Of a DNA stretch of 62,538 nt, positions 50,133-60,123 are shown piece after piece (positions within the stretch are counted from its first letter, which is position 1; every line of letters starts with the position of its first letter). A program made the position numbers and the translations under genes. The notes under the pieces are model-generated. The model was not told where the DNA came from, ran no database searches, and saw only the letters and a program-made list of their open reading frames with translations. Source of the stretch: Mycoplasmatales bacterium (GTDB taxonomy: Bacteria; Bacillota_I; Bacilli_A; Mycoplasmatales; JABAAY01); the NCBI GenBank assembly GCA_014238225.1, contig JABABL010000004.1:1-62538 (forward strand), read 5' to 3'.

Positions 50133-51065
50133 TTAGTTTAATGAGTAGTCATCAAGATATTTTAATGCCTTGATTGTTATTATTCTTCCCCTTTTGGATA
50201 AAATAACTAATTTTTTTTTCAGTAAAAATGGTTCAATAATTTCCTCGATATGGCTTCTTTCATAATTGAGAATTGTAGATAAACTCTGTATACCGATTCC
50301 TTCAGATTGTCGGTAACTTTTTAAAACTTTTAAATAGTTGATGTCTTCTTCGCATAATCCATATTTATAAATACAAGCCTTCTCAAGAAACTTTTTTAAT
50401 TCTTGTTTTCCAACTTTTTCAATATCATAGTAATTAGCAAACTCCATCATTTTCTCTAAGGTGTTTATAGCAATTCTTGGATTATTTTTGCTTACCGTAG
50501 CTAAAATATCAATGGCTTTTTTTGTAAAACTACACTTAAGAACATTAATTTTGTCTATCAAAATATCGCGAATTTCACCATCTCTGTAATTGTCAAAATA
50601 TATTTTAAGAGAAAACCTGGAAACTAAGGGCTTAGACATTTGCGCAATCTTAGTTGTTGCTGCCACCATAGAAAAAGACGGTAATTCTAAATTTATTATT
50701 TTGCTATTGGAGCCTTGCCCAAGAAATAAACTATACATTTTTTCGTCCATAGCTGAGTATAAAAGTTCTTCAATATTTGGATTAATTGCATGTATTTCAT
50801 CAATAAAAATAATTGAGTTTTCTTTTATATTCATTAAAATCGAATTAATATCATCTACTCGTTGTAAATTATTACCTTGCAATCTTATTAGTGGCCGCTC
50901 AAGATTTTTAGCGATTAATCTAATTAAAAAAGTTTTGCCTGTGCCTGGTGGTCCACTAATTAATGTATGTTTCAGAGGTAGAGAGTTTTTTAGACAATTC
51001 GTAACCAGCACTTTTAATAAAAAAATATTACGTTGTTGACCAACAAAATCATCAAAATTATTCAC
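50133..51065 (-). CDS. ruvB: Holliday junction helicase motor RuvB
   Basis: An AAA+ ATPase of 310 residues moving Holliday junctions with RuvA. Walker A is G-P-P-G-T-G-K-T (38-45), Walker B has F-I-D-E-I-H, sensor 1 A-A-T-T, and a winged-helix end. It starts at GTG inside ruvA (8-base overlap). It lacks the N-terminal tail of larger homologues. Confidence 0.94.
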   Translation of the reverse strand: MNNFDDFVGQQRNIFLLKVLVTNCLKNSLPLKHTLISGPPGTGKTFLIRLIAKNLERPLIRLQGNNLQRVDDINSILMNIKENSIIFIDEIHAINPNIEELLYSAMDEKMYSLFLGQGSNSKIINLELPSFSMVAATTKIAQMSKPLVSRFSLKIYFDNYRDGEIRDILIDKINVLKCSFTKKAIDILATVSKNNPRIAINTLEKMMEFANYYDIEKVGKQELKKFLEKACIYKYGLCEEDINYLKVLKSYRQSEGIGIQSLSTILNYERSHIEEIIEPFLLKKKLVILSKRGRIITIKALKYLDDYSLN

Positions 51066-51600
51066 TATTACTTCGGATAATCTCCTGAATAATTTCTTTT
51101 AAAGGAGAGGTGTAGTCAATTTGTTGTAAAATATCCTCTCTCTCCAGTTCTTCAAATCCAAGTTTAATCAATGCTTCTATCACTAATTTTCTCTTTTTGC
51201 TACGGGGACTTTCTTGTTTACCGAGTTGTCCTAGTATTAGACGTTTGAGTTTTTCATTGACTTTTTTTAATGATCATATCTGTGAAACTATTCTTTCGTC
51301 AGTTATGGTGTCTAAATTAGCAAAGATCATTTGTTTGATAACAGACATAGCTTTTTTAGGACCAATACCGCTAATTTTTAAAAGAATCTCGAAAAAGAAT
51401 AGTTCTATTTCTTTCATAAATGCATATCTTACAATTTCTTTTTCGTTTATTATTATCTCCTTGAAGTACAACATTGTGGACTCCTCTTTTGAAATTGTTT
51501 GTTTACTAAAAGATGCTAATGCACGATAACCGATGCCGCTGTGTTCAAAGACAACATATTCTTCACTAAAATATTTAATGTGACATTTTGCGTAATACAC
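51058..51600 (-). CDS. ruvA: Holliday junction DNA-binding protein RuvA
   Basis: A protein of 180 residues: OB domain, two helix-hairpin-helix motifs including I-S-G-I-G-P-K-K-A, and the C-terminal RuvB-binding domain (I-E-A-L-I-K-L-G-F). GTG start. A TGA near 51275 is Trp. No ruvC is seen. Confidence 0.9.
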
Positions 51601-51614
51601 ACTGAATATAGGAA

Positions 51615-52343
51615 TTAATTACTGGGATAATTTGTATAAATTTCTTCAATGTCTTCATTATCATCTAATAAAGACCTTAGTCTTTCAATTTTATTTGCGG
51701 AATTAGTGTTTTCTGAGACAAATGTATTGGGCACAAAAATAATTTCTGAATCTGTTAGAGTTCCTATTTCTATATTTTCTAAAGATCTGCTGCATTCATT
51801 ATGATGCTCTGGTAGTGTCAATATTTGTATGGAGTCCTCACTTACGGTTAATTCATCAATTTGTAAATCAATGATTTTTTCAAATACAGCGTTTTCATCT
51901 AACTCCAAATTGTTTTCAAAGTTAAATAATCCTTTACGGTGAAAAAGACGTACAACAGAACCACTGGGTGATAGATTACCATTAACTTTGCTTATTGCTG
52001 TTTTTACAACAGGAGTGGTTCTATTTTTATTGTCTGTTATGCTTTCAATAATAACGGCAACTCCTCCTGGCAAATATGCTTCGTACAGTATTTCCTCAAA
52101 ATGAACCTGTTCCTTTTTAGAGGATGCTGTTTTGATCAAAGCATCAATTCGACTTTTTGGCATATTTAATGATTTAGCCTTAGAAAGAATATTTCTAAGG
52201 CCGCTATTATAATCAACATTGACTCCACCATTTTTAATAGAAATCAAAATTTCCTTACTTAGTTTTTGAAATATTTTTGATCTTTTTACATCTTGAGCCT
52301 GTTTGCGATGTTTTATGTTTGATCACTTTGAATGTCCTGACAC
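51615..52343 (-). CDS. yebC: YebC/PmpR family transcription/translation factor
   Basis: A protein of 242 residues. Read from GTG 52343, the N-terminus is M-S-G-H-S-K-W-S-N-I-K-H-R-K, the family hallmark, with the Trp as TGA; starting later would lose it. L-P-G-G-V-A and G-S-V follow. Relatives act on transcription or on ribosomes stalled at proline stretches. The -10 box is 6 bases upstream, so the GTG would be at the mRNA 5' end. Confidence 0.93.
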
Positions 52344-52349
52344 ATTAGT

Positions 52350-52355
52350 ATTTTA
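52350..52355 (-). promoter_or_regulatory. -10 box of yebC
   Basis: TAAAAT on the minus strand, 6 bases before the GTG start. Confidence 0.5.
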
Positions 52356-52387
52356 TAACAGAATTGTATAATTTCCAATTAATACTT

Positions 52388-52393
52388 TACAAT
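52388..52393 (+). promoter_or_regulatory. -10 box of the 52400 gene
   Basis: TACAAT, 6 bases, ATG. A TATAAT at about 52372-52377 upstream is an alternative box. Confidence 0.45.
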
Positions 52394-52399
52394 TATTAC

Positions 52400-52801
52400 A
52401 TGCCTCTCTCAAGCGACTTTTTAGGAGAAATAAATTCCTACAAAACAAAAACATTATTTTTAAATGGAGAAGCTACAAAGTTTAAAACTGTAATTTTCAA
52501 GAACTTTAAGGAATTTAGACTTTTTCTTTCTAAGAATTTCTCACTTTCTCCTTTTGTTTGTTATTTGTTACGAAACACCAAAGGTTTCGCATCATTTTTT
52601 ACAGAACTGAGCTTTGATGTGGTCATCTGTAATTACAACGGGTTGATTATTTCTATACAAGAGGAAGTTAAACCAAAAAGTTTCACTAAGCCCGTAAAGA
52701 ACGCTTACTTACTATATTTGTTTCCAGTAGGCTCAGTGAAATATTTGGACTTAATTTTAGCGGAAATAATTACACCTTATTCGGTCATTCTGGAAAGATA
52801 A
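52400..52801 (+). CDS. Uncharacterised small protein
   Basis: A protein of 133 residues with alternating strands: F-D-V-V-I-C-N-Y-N-G near 75-84 and Y-L-L-Y-L-F-P-V-G-S at about 106-115. The V-V-x-x-x-x-x-G pattern followed by a late x-x-P-x-G is vaguely like DUF192 proteins, but the match is weak. The leaderless promoter favours ATG 52400 over an in-frame start 36 bases earlier. Its end overlaps nadE tail to tail by 32 bases. Confidence 0.65.
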   Translation: MPLSSDFLGEINSYKTKTLFLNGEATKFKTVIFKNFKEFRLFLSKNFSLSPFVCYLLRNTKGFASFFTELSFDVVICNYNGLIISIQEEVKPKSFTKPVKNAYLLYLFPVGSVKYLDLILAEIITPYSVILER

Positions 52802-53510
52802 CTTGTCTTTTATGTTCCGATAGTACATTCATTTTTTCCATCAAATAACTTTTTTTGTCAGACACACGGGCTTTGTCTTTAAAAAAATTCTCAAATTCAG
52901 CATAACTAAATCCCATTTCTTTTTCATCTGTTTGACTTTGTCATAAACCAGCTGATGGTGCTCTTTCAACAACAGAAGAAGGAACGGTTAAATGATTGGC
53001 CATATCATAAACTTGACTTTTAAAAAGTCTTATTAGTGGATATATATCTGCACTACCATCCCCAAATTTTGTAAAGTAACCAAGATAATACTCACTAAAA
53101 TTACTTGTTCCCAAAACTAGATAGTTTTTGATATTTGCAGTTGTAAATAAAAATGAATTTCTAATTCTCGCCTTTAAATTGCCCTGTTGTATGCGCGTAA
53201 GAATTGTGTTCTCTTTCTTAATTGAGAGCATGAAGGAATCAAAAATATTTTTTAAATCAATCTCCTCTATAAGAAGATTTTGATTAACTAAGTCATCAAC
53301 ACATTTGTAGTCTGAAGCACAACTTTCAATTGGGAGAAAAAATGCAGAATAACTATTTGGAAATGCTTTTTTTGCTAATTTCAGAACAACAGAACTGTCC
53401 ACGCCTCCACTAACACCAATAACCACTCCTTGAGCAGAAGCCTTGATTACTTCTCTTTTAATATAAGCAAGTAAATGTGCTTCGTATTTCTTACTATTAA
53501 ACAAGATCAT
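52770..53510 (-). CDS. nadE: NH3-dependent NAD+ synthetase
   Basis: The final NAD step, amidating deamido-NAD with free ammonia. A protein of 246 residues without a glutaminase domain. The PP-loop S-G-G-V-D-S-S is at about 35, G-T-S-N-x-S-E-Y and F-G-D-G-S-A-D follow. Two TGA codons are Trp. It overlaps obg by 14 bases at its start. Confidence 0.93.
52793..52811 (+). terminator. Weak terminator-like hairpin
   Basis: GAAAGAT and GTCTTTT pair over a 5-base loop (one G-U at each end) around the stop of the 52400 gene, ending in a T run. It lies inside nadE on the other strand. Confidence 0.3.
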
Positions 53511-54759
53511 AAGCTATGGAGCCGATAATGATTGTGTCATCAGTTTTTCCACCCCTTTTTAAAACTTCATCTTCAATATCTAATTTGGTGATTATAGATA
53601 AAAACCTCTGTTCGTTTTGTTCCGAAATAAGCGGGATTTTTTTTACTCAATACTCAATAGTTTTTCCTTCGATAATTCAAACTTTTTCTGAATGGTGTGT
53701 TATTTTGATATCTATTAGTTCATTTGACGGTAATTCGATTGTTTGAACAATCTTTTCTCTTACAATCTTATTATCCGAATTTTGAATTACATTTTCCAAT
53801 TCTTTCAAAAAAACATCATGATTTTTCATGGTTTTTGAAGAAAGATACATAGTTTTAATTTTTGTTTTGTGAAAAATTTTATTATCAAGTGTTTTGTTAG
53901 TGGTTAAGTCTTCCTTATTCAAAACTATTAGTTTTATTTTTTTAATTAAGTTTTCATTAAAGTGTTTTAATTCTGCAATAAGAATTTTGTATTCCTTTAA
54001 AAGAGATGTCATTGTGGAGTTTTCCGATAATCCCATAACCAAAACTAATGATTTAGATTTTTCGATATGTTTAAGGAAATCTATTCCCAACCCCTTTCCT
54101 TCATGTGCGCCTTGAATTATTCCTGGCATATCCCCTATAACGATTTTCTTTGAGCTTTTGTTAATCATTCCTAAATTAGGTGATAAAGTTGTGAAATTAT
54201 AATTGGCAGCTTTTGCTTGTGAATTTGTTATTTTCTGTAGAATAGAAGTTTTCCCAACATTAGGAAAACCAAACAATCCTATATCTGAAATTGTTTTTAA
54301 ATTTAAAATTACTTTTACAGTTTCGCCAGTGTCTCCGTTTTCGCAAAGTTTAGGAACAGGGTTTTTGCTTGTTGCAAAACTTTTATTACCTCTTCCGCCT
54401 TTCCCGCCTCTCGCGATAATAAATTCCTCATCTTCATCTAATAATTCACGAATAAGTTGATTGTTTTTATAAATAGTAGTTCCAACTGGAACATGAATAA
54501 TTTTATCTTGCGCATTTTTGCCATGTTTAGAATTAGCACCACCTATAAGCCCGTTATTCCCGTATATTTTTCTCTTGTTTTTTACGTCAAATAAATTATT
54601 AACATTATGGTTTGTTTTAAGTATTATATCCCCGCCGTCGCCACCGTTGCCACCACTAGGTCCGCCTTTCGGCATATACAATTCTCTATGAAAGTCGATA
54701 ATACCATTGCCACCATCTCCGGCTTTAAATGTAATGTGCGCTTTATCAATGAATTTCAA
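53497..54759 (-). CDS. obgE: GTPase ObgE/CgtA
   Basis: A ribosome-assembly and stress GTPase of 420 residues. The Gly-rich Obg fold (G-D-G-G-N-G, G-G-P-S-G-G-N-G-G) covers about 1-157; the G domain has G-F-P-N-V-G-K-T-S, D-M-P-G and N-K-E-D; a C-terminal OCT domain of about 75 residues follows. The TTG start is 2 bases after the rpmA stop. The order rplU-prp-rpmA-obg is typical. Confidence 0.95.
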
Positions 54760-54761
54760 AG

Positions 54762-55058
54762 TTATTTTTTAGGAGGCAAAATACTAGCTATTTTACGATT
54801 ATTGCCTTTAGAAAATTGAACAATTCCGCTAATTTTAGCAAACAAAGTATTGTCTCCACCCATCCCAACATTCATACCAGGATGAATCTTGGTACCTCTT
54901 TGACGATATACTATGCTACCGGCGGGGACCATTTGGCCATCAGAACATTTTGCTCCTAGTCGCTTGGATTGAGAGTCTCTGCCGTTACGAGAAGAACCAA
55001 CACCTTTTTTACTGGCAAAGAATTGAATGTCTATTTGTAATCAGTTTTTATTTCTCAT
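54762..55058 (-). CDS. rpmA: 50S ribosomal protein L27 with cleavable N-terminus
   Basis: A protein of 98 residues. Before the conserved [13 protein letters not shown] it carries the extension ending in I-Q-F-F-A-S. In Firmicutes the protease Prp must cut after the two Phe, and prp is the adjacent gene. [13 protein letters not shown] follows. One TGA-encoded Trp is in the extension. Confidence 0.95.
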
Positions 55059-55347
55059 GTCAATTAATGTTATTCGTAAAACTATTATAAAGAGTTTTTA
55101 GCTGACAATACACAAAATGTAAAAAATTTTCGCTTTTGCTTAAGTTTATAAATTCTATAAAATTGTCCTCTTTTTTGGTTTGAATGTTCGGATTACGGAC
55201 TTCGATGAAATAGTTTATCGAACCAAAACAAATAGCACTAACGCCCGCGCAAATTAAATCTTTGGATTTTGTAGCACTTCCTGAATGGCCTGAAATAGAT
55301 ATACTTTTTACTATATTATTAGAAGTTCTAACTTCTACATTAATCAA
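55048..55347 (-). CDS. prp: Ribosomal processing cysteine protease Prp
   Basis: A protein of 99 residues that trims the L27 N-terminus. The catalytic pair is in G-H-S-G (His about 21) and C-A-G-V-S-A (Cys about 33). The TTG start is 1 base after the rplU stop. Reading a TGA at 55060-55062 as Trp extends the end by four residues into an 11-base overlap with rpmA. Confidence 0.92.
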
Positions 55348-55348
55348 T

Positions 55349-55648
55349 TTATTTAGAAACTTCCGTTATTTTAACTCTCGTGTGAAGCTGCTTATGACCT
55401 TGTTTTTTATGATAATTTTTTTTTGGTTTATATTTAAAAACAATGATTTTTTTGTCTTTGCCTTGTTTTTCAACGATTCCTTTAACCTTCGCTTTTTTTA
55501 CATAAGGTCTGCCGAAAATACCATCAACATATACCACATTCTCAAAAACAACTTCATCACCTGGTTTGCTTTCCAATTTTTCAAAATAAATAATTTTTTC
55601 AGGTTCTACTCAGTACTGTTTTCCACAAAGTTCAATTATTGCTTTCAT
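55349..55648 (-). CDS. rplU: 50S ribosomal protein L21
   Basis: A protein of 99 residues starting M-K-A-I-I-E-L-C-G-K-Q-Y-W with the Trp as TGA, and ending with the L21 signature (Y-K-P-K-K-N-Y, K-Q-G-H-K-Q, T-R-V-K-I). TATCAT about 8 bases before the ATG may be its -10 box. First gene of the L21-Prp-L27-Obg operon. Confidence 0.95.
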
Positions 55649-55675
55649 AATAATTAATGATACATTAAATTAGTC

Positions 55676-55707
55676 TCTTTATCTAAACAAAATAACAAAG
55701 ATAAAGA
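55676..55707. repeat. Inverted repeat between the GG peptide gene and rplU
   Basis: TCTTTATC (55676-55683) and GATAAAGA (55700-55707) are perfect complements with a 16-base loop, starting 1 base after the peptide stop. It could end or stabilise the peptide mRNA, or separate it from rplU. No long T run follows. Confidence 0.45.
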
Positions 55708-55708
55708 A

Positions 55709-55972
55709 CTAGGTATAGTAGTATCCAGGTGTGTAATTAACGTTATTGTTAATCTCTTTTGGTTTTTCACCTGACATGGATCATTCAGCAGAAAAACCAC
55801 CGGGTAATGTTATCTTTGCTTCTTCTGCTGATCACAACTGTTTGGCAGTAGGAATAGCAATGATTGAGAATTCTACAACACCTATTAAGGAATTTATAAA
55901 TCCACCAACATCAAATGCTCCACCGTAAATTTCCATCATTTCTTCGTCATTAATTTTTTTTCAATTTTCCAT
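55709..55972 (-). CDS. Double-glycine leader peptide (candidate secreted bacteriocin-like peptide)
   Basis: A protein of 87 residues, visible only with TGA as Trp (Trp4, Trp47, Trp64). The first 18 residues end I-N-D-E-E-M-M-E-I-Y-G-G, matching the C39 leader pattern: hydrophobic at -12, -7 and -4, acidic at -10 to -8, Gly-Gly at -2/-1. The predicted mature part (69 residues) has a hydrophobic helix with G-G and G-V-V (about 22-42) and a Tyr-rich end; it has no Cys. GGAGGAG lies 4 bases before the ATG. No immunity gene is adjacent. Neighbours are greA and rplU. The function, killing, signalling or adhesion, is not known. Confidence 0.8.
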
Positions 55973-55976
55973 ATAA

Positions 55977-55983
55977 CTCCTCC
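55977..55983 (-). promoter_or_regulatory. Strong Shine-Dalgarno of the GG peptide gene
   Basis: GGAGGAG on the minus strand, 4 bases before the ATG. It is the best match to the anti-Shine-Dalgarno I see in the window. A candidate promoter upstream is TTGATT (56019-56024) with TAATTT (55998-56003), spacer 15. Confidence 0.65.
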
Positions 55984-56024
55984 ATTTATATAGGATGAAA
56001 TTAGAGTAGTAATGGATAAATCAA

Positions 56025-56495
56025 CTACCCAATGAACATAATTTTTACAGAGTAAGGTTTATTAATGCCTTTGATATTGACAATATCCCCAACGCTGTGT
56101 GTTAAAAGAGCTCTTGCGAGTGGAGATTCATTTGAAATCCTTGTTTGCTTTTCGGTTAAATTAACTTCTAGTGGTCCTACAATCAATATTTCTCTTTCTA
56201 TGTTAGTCTTCGTGTTTAAGTACTTAACTTTGCTACCCAATCTAATAACAGAATTGTCTTTTTCACTTTCTATTATTATTGAATGAGCCAAAATATTTTC
56301 TAGTTCTTTAATTTGTGACTCAATTTTCGCCTGATTATTTCTTGCTGCATCGTAATCAGCATTTTCACTTAAATCTCCCTGTTCACGCGCTGTAGTAAGT
56401 TCTTCAATGACTCTAGGTCTTTGAACGTTTATTAAATCTTTTAAGGTTTCTCTTTTTTCTGCTTGGCCTTGTTTTGTTAAATATATTTTTCTCAT
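56025..56495 (-). CDS. greA: Transcription elongation factor GreA
   Basis: Rescues backtracked RNA polymerase by stimulating transcript cleavage. A protein of 156 residues: an N-terminal coiled coil with the acidic tip G-D-L-S-E-N-A-D-Y-D (residues about 40-50) and a C-terminal FKBP-like domain. ATG 56495 is set by AAGGAG 4 bases upstream; a longer frame to 56531 is unlikely. Confidence 0.95.
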   Translation of the reverse strand: MRKIYLTKQGQAEKRETLKDLINVQRPRVIEELTTAREQGDLSENADYDAARNNQAKIESQIKELENILAHSIIIESEKDNSVIRLGSKVKYLNTKTNIEREILIVGPLEVNLTEKQTRISNESPLARALLTHSVGDIVNIKGINKPYSVKIMFIG

Positions 56496-56516
56496 AGTGC
56501 TCCTTGGACATTTCTT

Positions 56517-56522
56517 ATTATA
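56517..56522 (-). promoter_or_regulatory. -10 box of greA
   Basis: TATAAT on the minus strand. The start site would lie near 56510, giving a 15-base leader that contains AAGGAG (56500-56505). Unlike most operon heads here, greA has a leader. Confidence 0.5.
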
Positions 56523-56555
56523 AAGAAACATTTTATTTATGTGTTTATTAAATGG

Positions 56556-59273
56556 TTAATTAATGTTTTTTAATCCATTCACTAAAATTGTTTTCAATTC
56601 TGCAACAGTGTTTTCGTTGTTCAAAATAACGCCCTGAGCAAAAGAAGGTTTGCCACCTCCGCGAATTGAAAAGGAAGATTTAAAAATACCTAATATAATT
56701 GTGGAATTTATACCCGAACCAATGAGTGCTTGACTACATCAGATAACAAATGTATACCTGTTATTTTCATTCTTTTGAATGAGTATTATCAATAATTTTT
56801 CAGATGTTTTAATAATTTTGTCACATGCTTCTTTATATACAGTGATGTCGTCGTTGATTTCTTGGAGTAAATATTTAAAATTTGCAATTTTCTTAATGTT
56901 ATTTTCTAATTCGTTTTCGTATTTAACGTCGTACTTATCTTTTTTAGTGCTTTTTTTGTCAACAATAATTTTGTTACTTTTCAAAAAATAGATTTGTTCT
57001 TTCAGATAAAAATAATCTTCAAAAGTTATGTTTTCTTTTGACAGTATTTTTCTAATCGTGGAATATTTGTGATGATGTTCTGGTAAATCAGATATTGGTG
57101 CTTTTTTTAAAAACTCATGATGTAGGTTAATAAATTCTTTTTTATACATCTTTAAATAATCGGCTATGGTGTTGCTGGTGGTGCAAGCTTCAATTCGTCA
57201 ATTATGCAATCCATTTTTGCGAAAGTCCGTTATTAAAAATTTTTGAAGTTGTTGTGTATTAGAGGAATGTGTTCCGCCGCACAATTCCTTCGAAAAATCA
57301 CCATAACTTAGAACTCTTACTTTTTCAGAATATGTATCCGGAAACAAAGCTAGTGCTCCTTCATCTATTGCTTTTTCATAAGTTGTCACACGAATATTTT
57401 GCTCATGTGATTCTTCAATTCATTTATTGACCTGTTCATTTACTTTTCGTATGGTGTTTCAATTTATTCCAAGATGGTGAATAAAATCAAAACGAAAATT
57501 TTTGACTCCCACCTTGCTACCGTTCTGAGTTACATGAGGACCTAGAATTTTTCTCAATGCTGCGTTGAGAAGGTGAGTGGCAGTATGGTTACATGCAATG
57601 GCGTATCTGTTTTCTTTATTTATAGTTAAAGATGCTTTATCGCCAGTTTTAATTTTACCAACACCATAACCGTAATGTAAGTTGACATTATTTGTAGTGT
57701 GCAAGACATTGTCAACTACAAAATAATTATCTTTATCAATAATTATTTTCCCAGTATCAGCTATTTGTCCGCCTCTTTCTGCATAAAAAATAGTTTTATC
57801 TAGAACGATTATTCCTTTTTGATTATTAGAAATAGAACCATTTATTTCATCATCAGTGATGATTGCAAGGACATTGCTTTTAGATAAGGAGTCTTTCCCA
57901 TAAACGAATTCAGTTTTTACTCCTAATATTTTAGATTCTATTCCACTAATTTCTTTCATGGCTTCTGTAAATTTAATAGCTTTTTTTGATAATTCTGTGT
58001 GTTTGGAATATTCATTTTCAAATTCTTGTTTGTTTATTTGTTTTTTATTGTTGGTAAAATAATCTTCTATATACTCAAATGGCAATCCAAAAGTACTAAA
58101 AAGACGAAAAACTTCTTTTCCTTCTATAGTTGATTTTTTGGAATTAACCAACACTTCTTGTAAAATGCTGTGTCCAGATTTGCACACATTATCAAAGGAT
58201 ATCTCTTCGCCAAGAATAATTTCTTTAATAAATGCTTCTTTTTCTCTTAACACTTTGTATTCATTTCCGTATATTTGAATAACACTTTTCACTAAGTTGA
58301 AAAGAAATGGTTCAGTTAATCCTATTTTTTTACCGAATGTATTGGCTCTACGTATTAACCTTCTCATTACATAGCCTCTGTCTTTGTTACTAGGAAGCAC
58401 TCCATCACCCAATCCAAAACAAATTGTCTTTATATGGTCAACAATGATTCTTCTGTAGATAAGAAGTGTTTTTTCATCTAATTTATGAGTTGTATTTTTA
58501 AGCATATTGTCAAAACGTTCTAAAATCGGTGTGAACAAAGATATTTCGTAAATGGTGTTTGCGTTTTCTTTAATCATGTGCAATCTTTCTAAACCTGCAC
58601 CTGTGTCTATGTTTTTTTTGGGTAAATCCTCATATTTATCATTCCCCAAAAAATTATATTGTGAAAAGACAATATTTCAAATTTCGATATATCTATCGTT
58701 CTCTAAGTCGTGTTTTAAAAGGTCTGTTCCTTTGTTTTTTAAGTCTCACACTTCACCTCGATCATAAAATATTTCGGTATTAGGGCCGCATGGTCCTTCT
58801 CCAACTTGTCAGAAATTAGTTTTTTTTGGACATTTGATAATATGTTTAGTAGGAATTTTAATAATGTCTTTCCAAATTTCGTATGTCTCCTTATCTTTTT
58901 CATAAACTGTTACAAATAAACGTTCTTTTTTTAAATTTAAATACTGAGGACTCGTTAAAAATTCCCATGCATAGATAATGGCGTCTTTTTTAAAATAATT
59001 ACCTATTGAAAAGTTTCCTAGCATTTCGAAAAAAGAAAGGTGTCGCGCGTCAAACCCTATGCTTCCAATATCTATTGTTCTAATACATTTTTGGGAAGAT
59101 ACCATTCTTAAAGATGGCGGTGTTTTTCGTCCTGTAAAAAATGGTTTTAAAGCAGCAATGCCTGAATTAATTCACAGCAATGAGTTATCTTTAAAAGGAA
59201 CTAAACTGGAGCTTTGTAAAAGATAATGACCTCTACTTACAAAAAAATCTTTAAACTTTTTTCTTATATCCAT
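56556..59273 (-). CDS. alaS: Alanyl-tRNA synthetase
   Basis: A protein of 905 residues. The class II core has F-E-M-L-G-N-F-S and G-A-G-L-E-R; the editing domain has H-T-A-T-H and C-G-G-T-H; the C-terminal domain ends with the G-G-G-G-K-P-like stretch R-G-G-G-K-P-S-F-A-Q-G. Several segments join across TGA-encoded Trp. It starts within the end of the upstream hydrolase gene (23-base overlap). Confidence 0.95.
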
Positions 59274-60123
59274 GATTAAAAATTTCTCTTAATATTTTAG
59301 CTGTTTCCACTGGTCTTTCAAAGAAAGGATTATGACCGCATTCATCAATTAGATATGTTCTTTTTTTTGTTCCCAAATGAGCTTCTACAGATTTTTGCAT
59401 ATCTTCAGTAGTTAATCTGTCGCTTTTCCCTCTCATAATATAAAGATTGTTAAGTTTGGGTATGTAAGCATTTATGTTTTTATGTAATTCAAAATAAGCA
59501 ATGTTTTGCATCACAACATTCACACTGTGTTTGAAGTTTTTTCATTGAAAAGCTATTGCCCTTCTTCTAGCGATGGCAATGAATCAGCGTGGCAATTTGT
59601 CATGATAAAGAAACTTGATTCACTCAGCGTGTTGTTTTTTTGTTAGGTAAATGACTCTTCTTAAATTCATAAAATTTTTAGGATCAGCAATTTTAGGTGT
59701 GACAAAGCCCGCAAGAGTAATGGTTTTAATTTGATTTTTTATTTTGGAAGAAAGCATTTGTGCATACATAGTGGAGAAAGAATGTAATACTATATGATCT
59801 ACTTTCACCGGTAAAACATTAATGACATCGGAAACAGTTTTGCCATACCATTCAACAGTAGGATTAACATGTGCCTCAATTTTTGTGTCGCTAAAACCAG
59901 GTAAAGAAATAAGAACTATATTGTAATCTTGAAGCAATTCTGAAACCGAAGAGTAAACAAGGTGACTAGAACCAAAACCGTGAACAAAAACTATTGTTTC
60001 TTTTTTGCCGTTATCAACGTAATAGTAATGACAAACTACATCGTTTAAACGAATTGTATTTGCTTGCCTTTTTGTCATCTTTATAAAAGCCTTGAAATTT
60101 TGGAAATTTGTCATTCGTTTCAT
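59251..60123 (-). CDS. Alpha/beta hydrolase with a modified nucleophile elbow
   Basis: A protein of 290 residues. V-H-G-F-G near 48 is the oxyanion region; the nucleophile elbow reads L-H-S-F-S (Ser115) where G-H-S-x-G is usual, so both elbow glycines are replaced. The catalytic His is in C-G-H-N-P near the end. It resembles the hydrolase on the other side of mnmA. The substrate is unknown; mycoplasmas often use such enzymes on lipids. It follows the mnmA stop directly. Confidence 0.82.
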
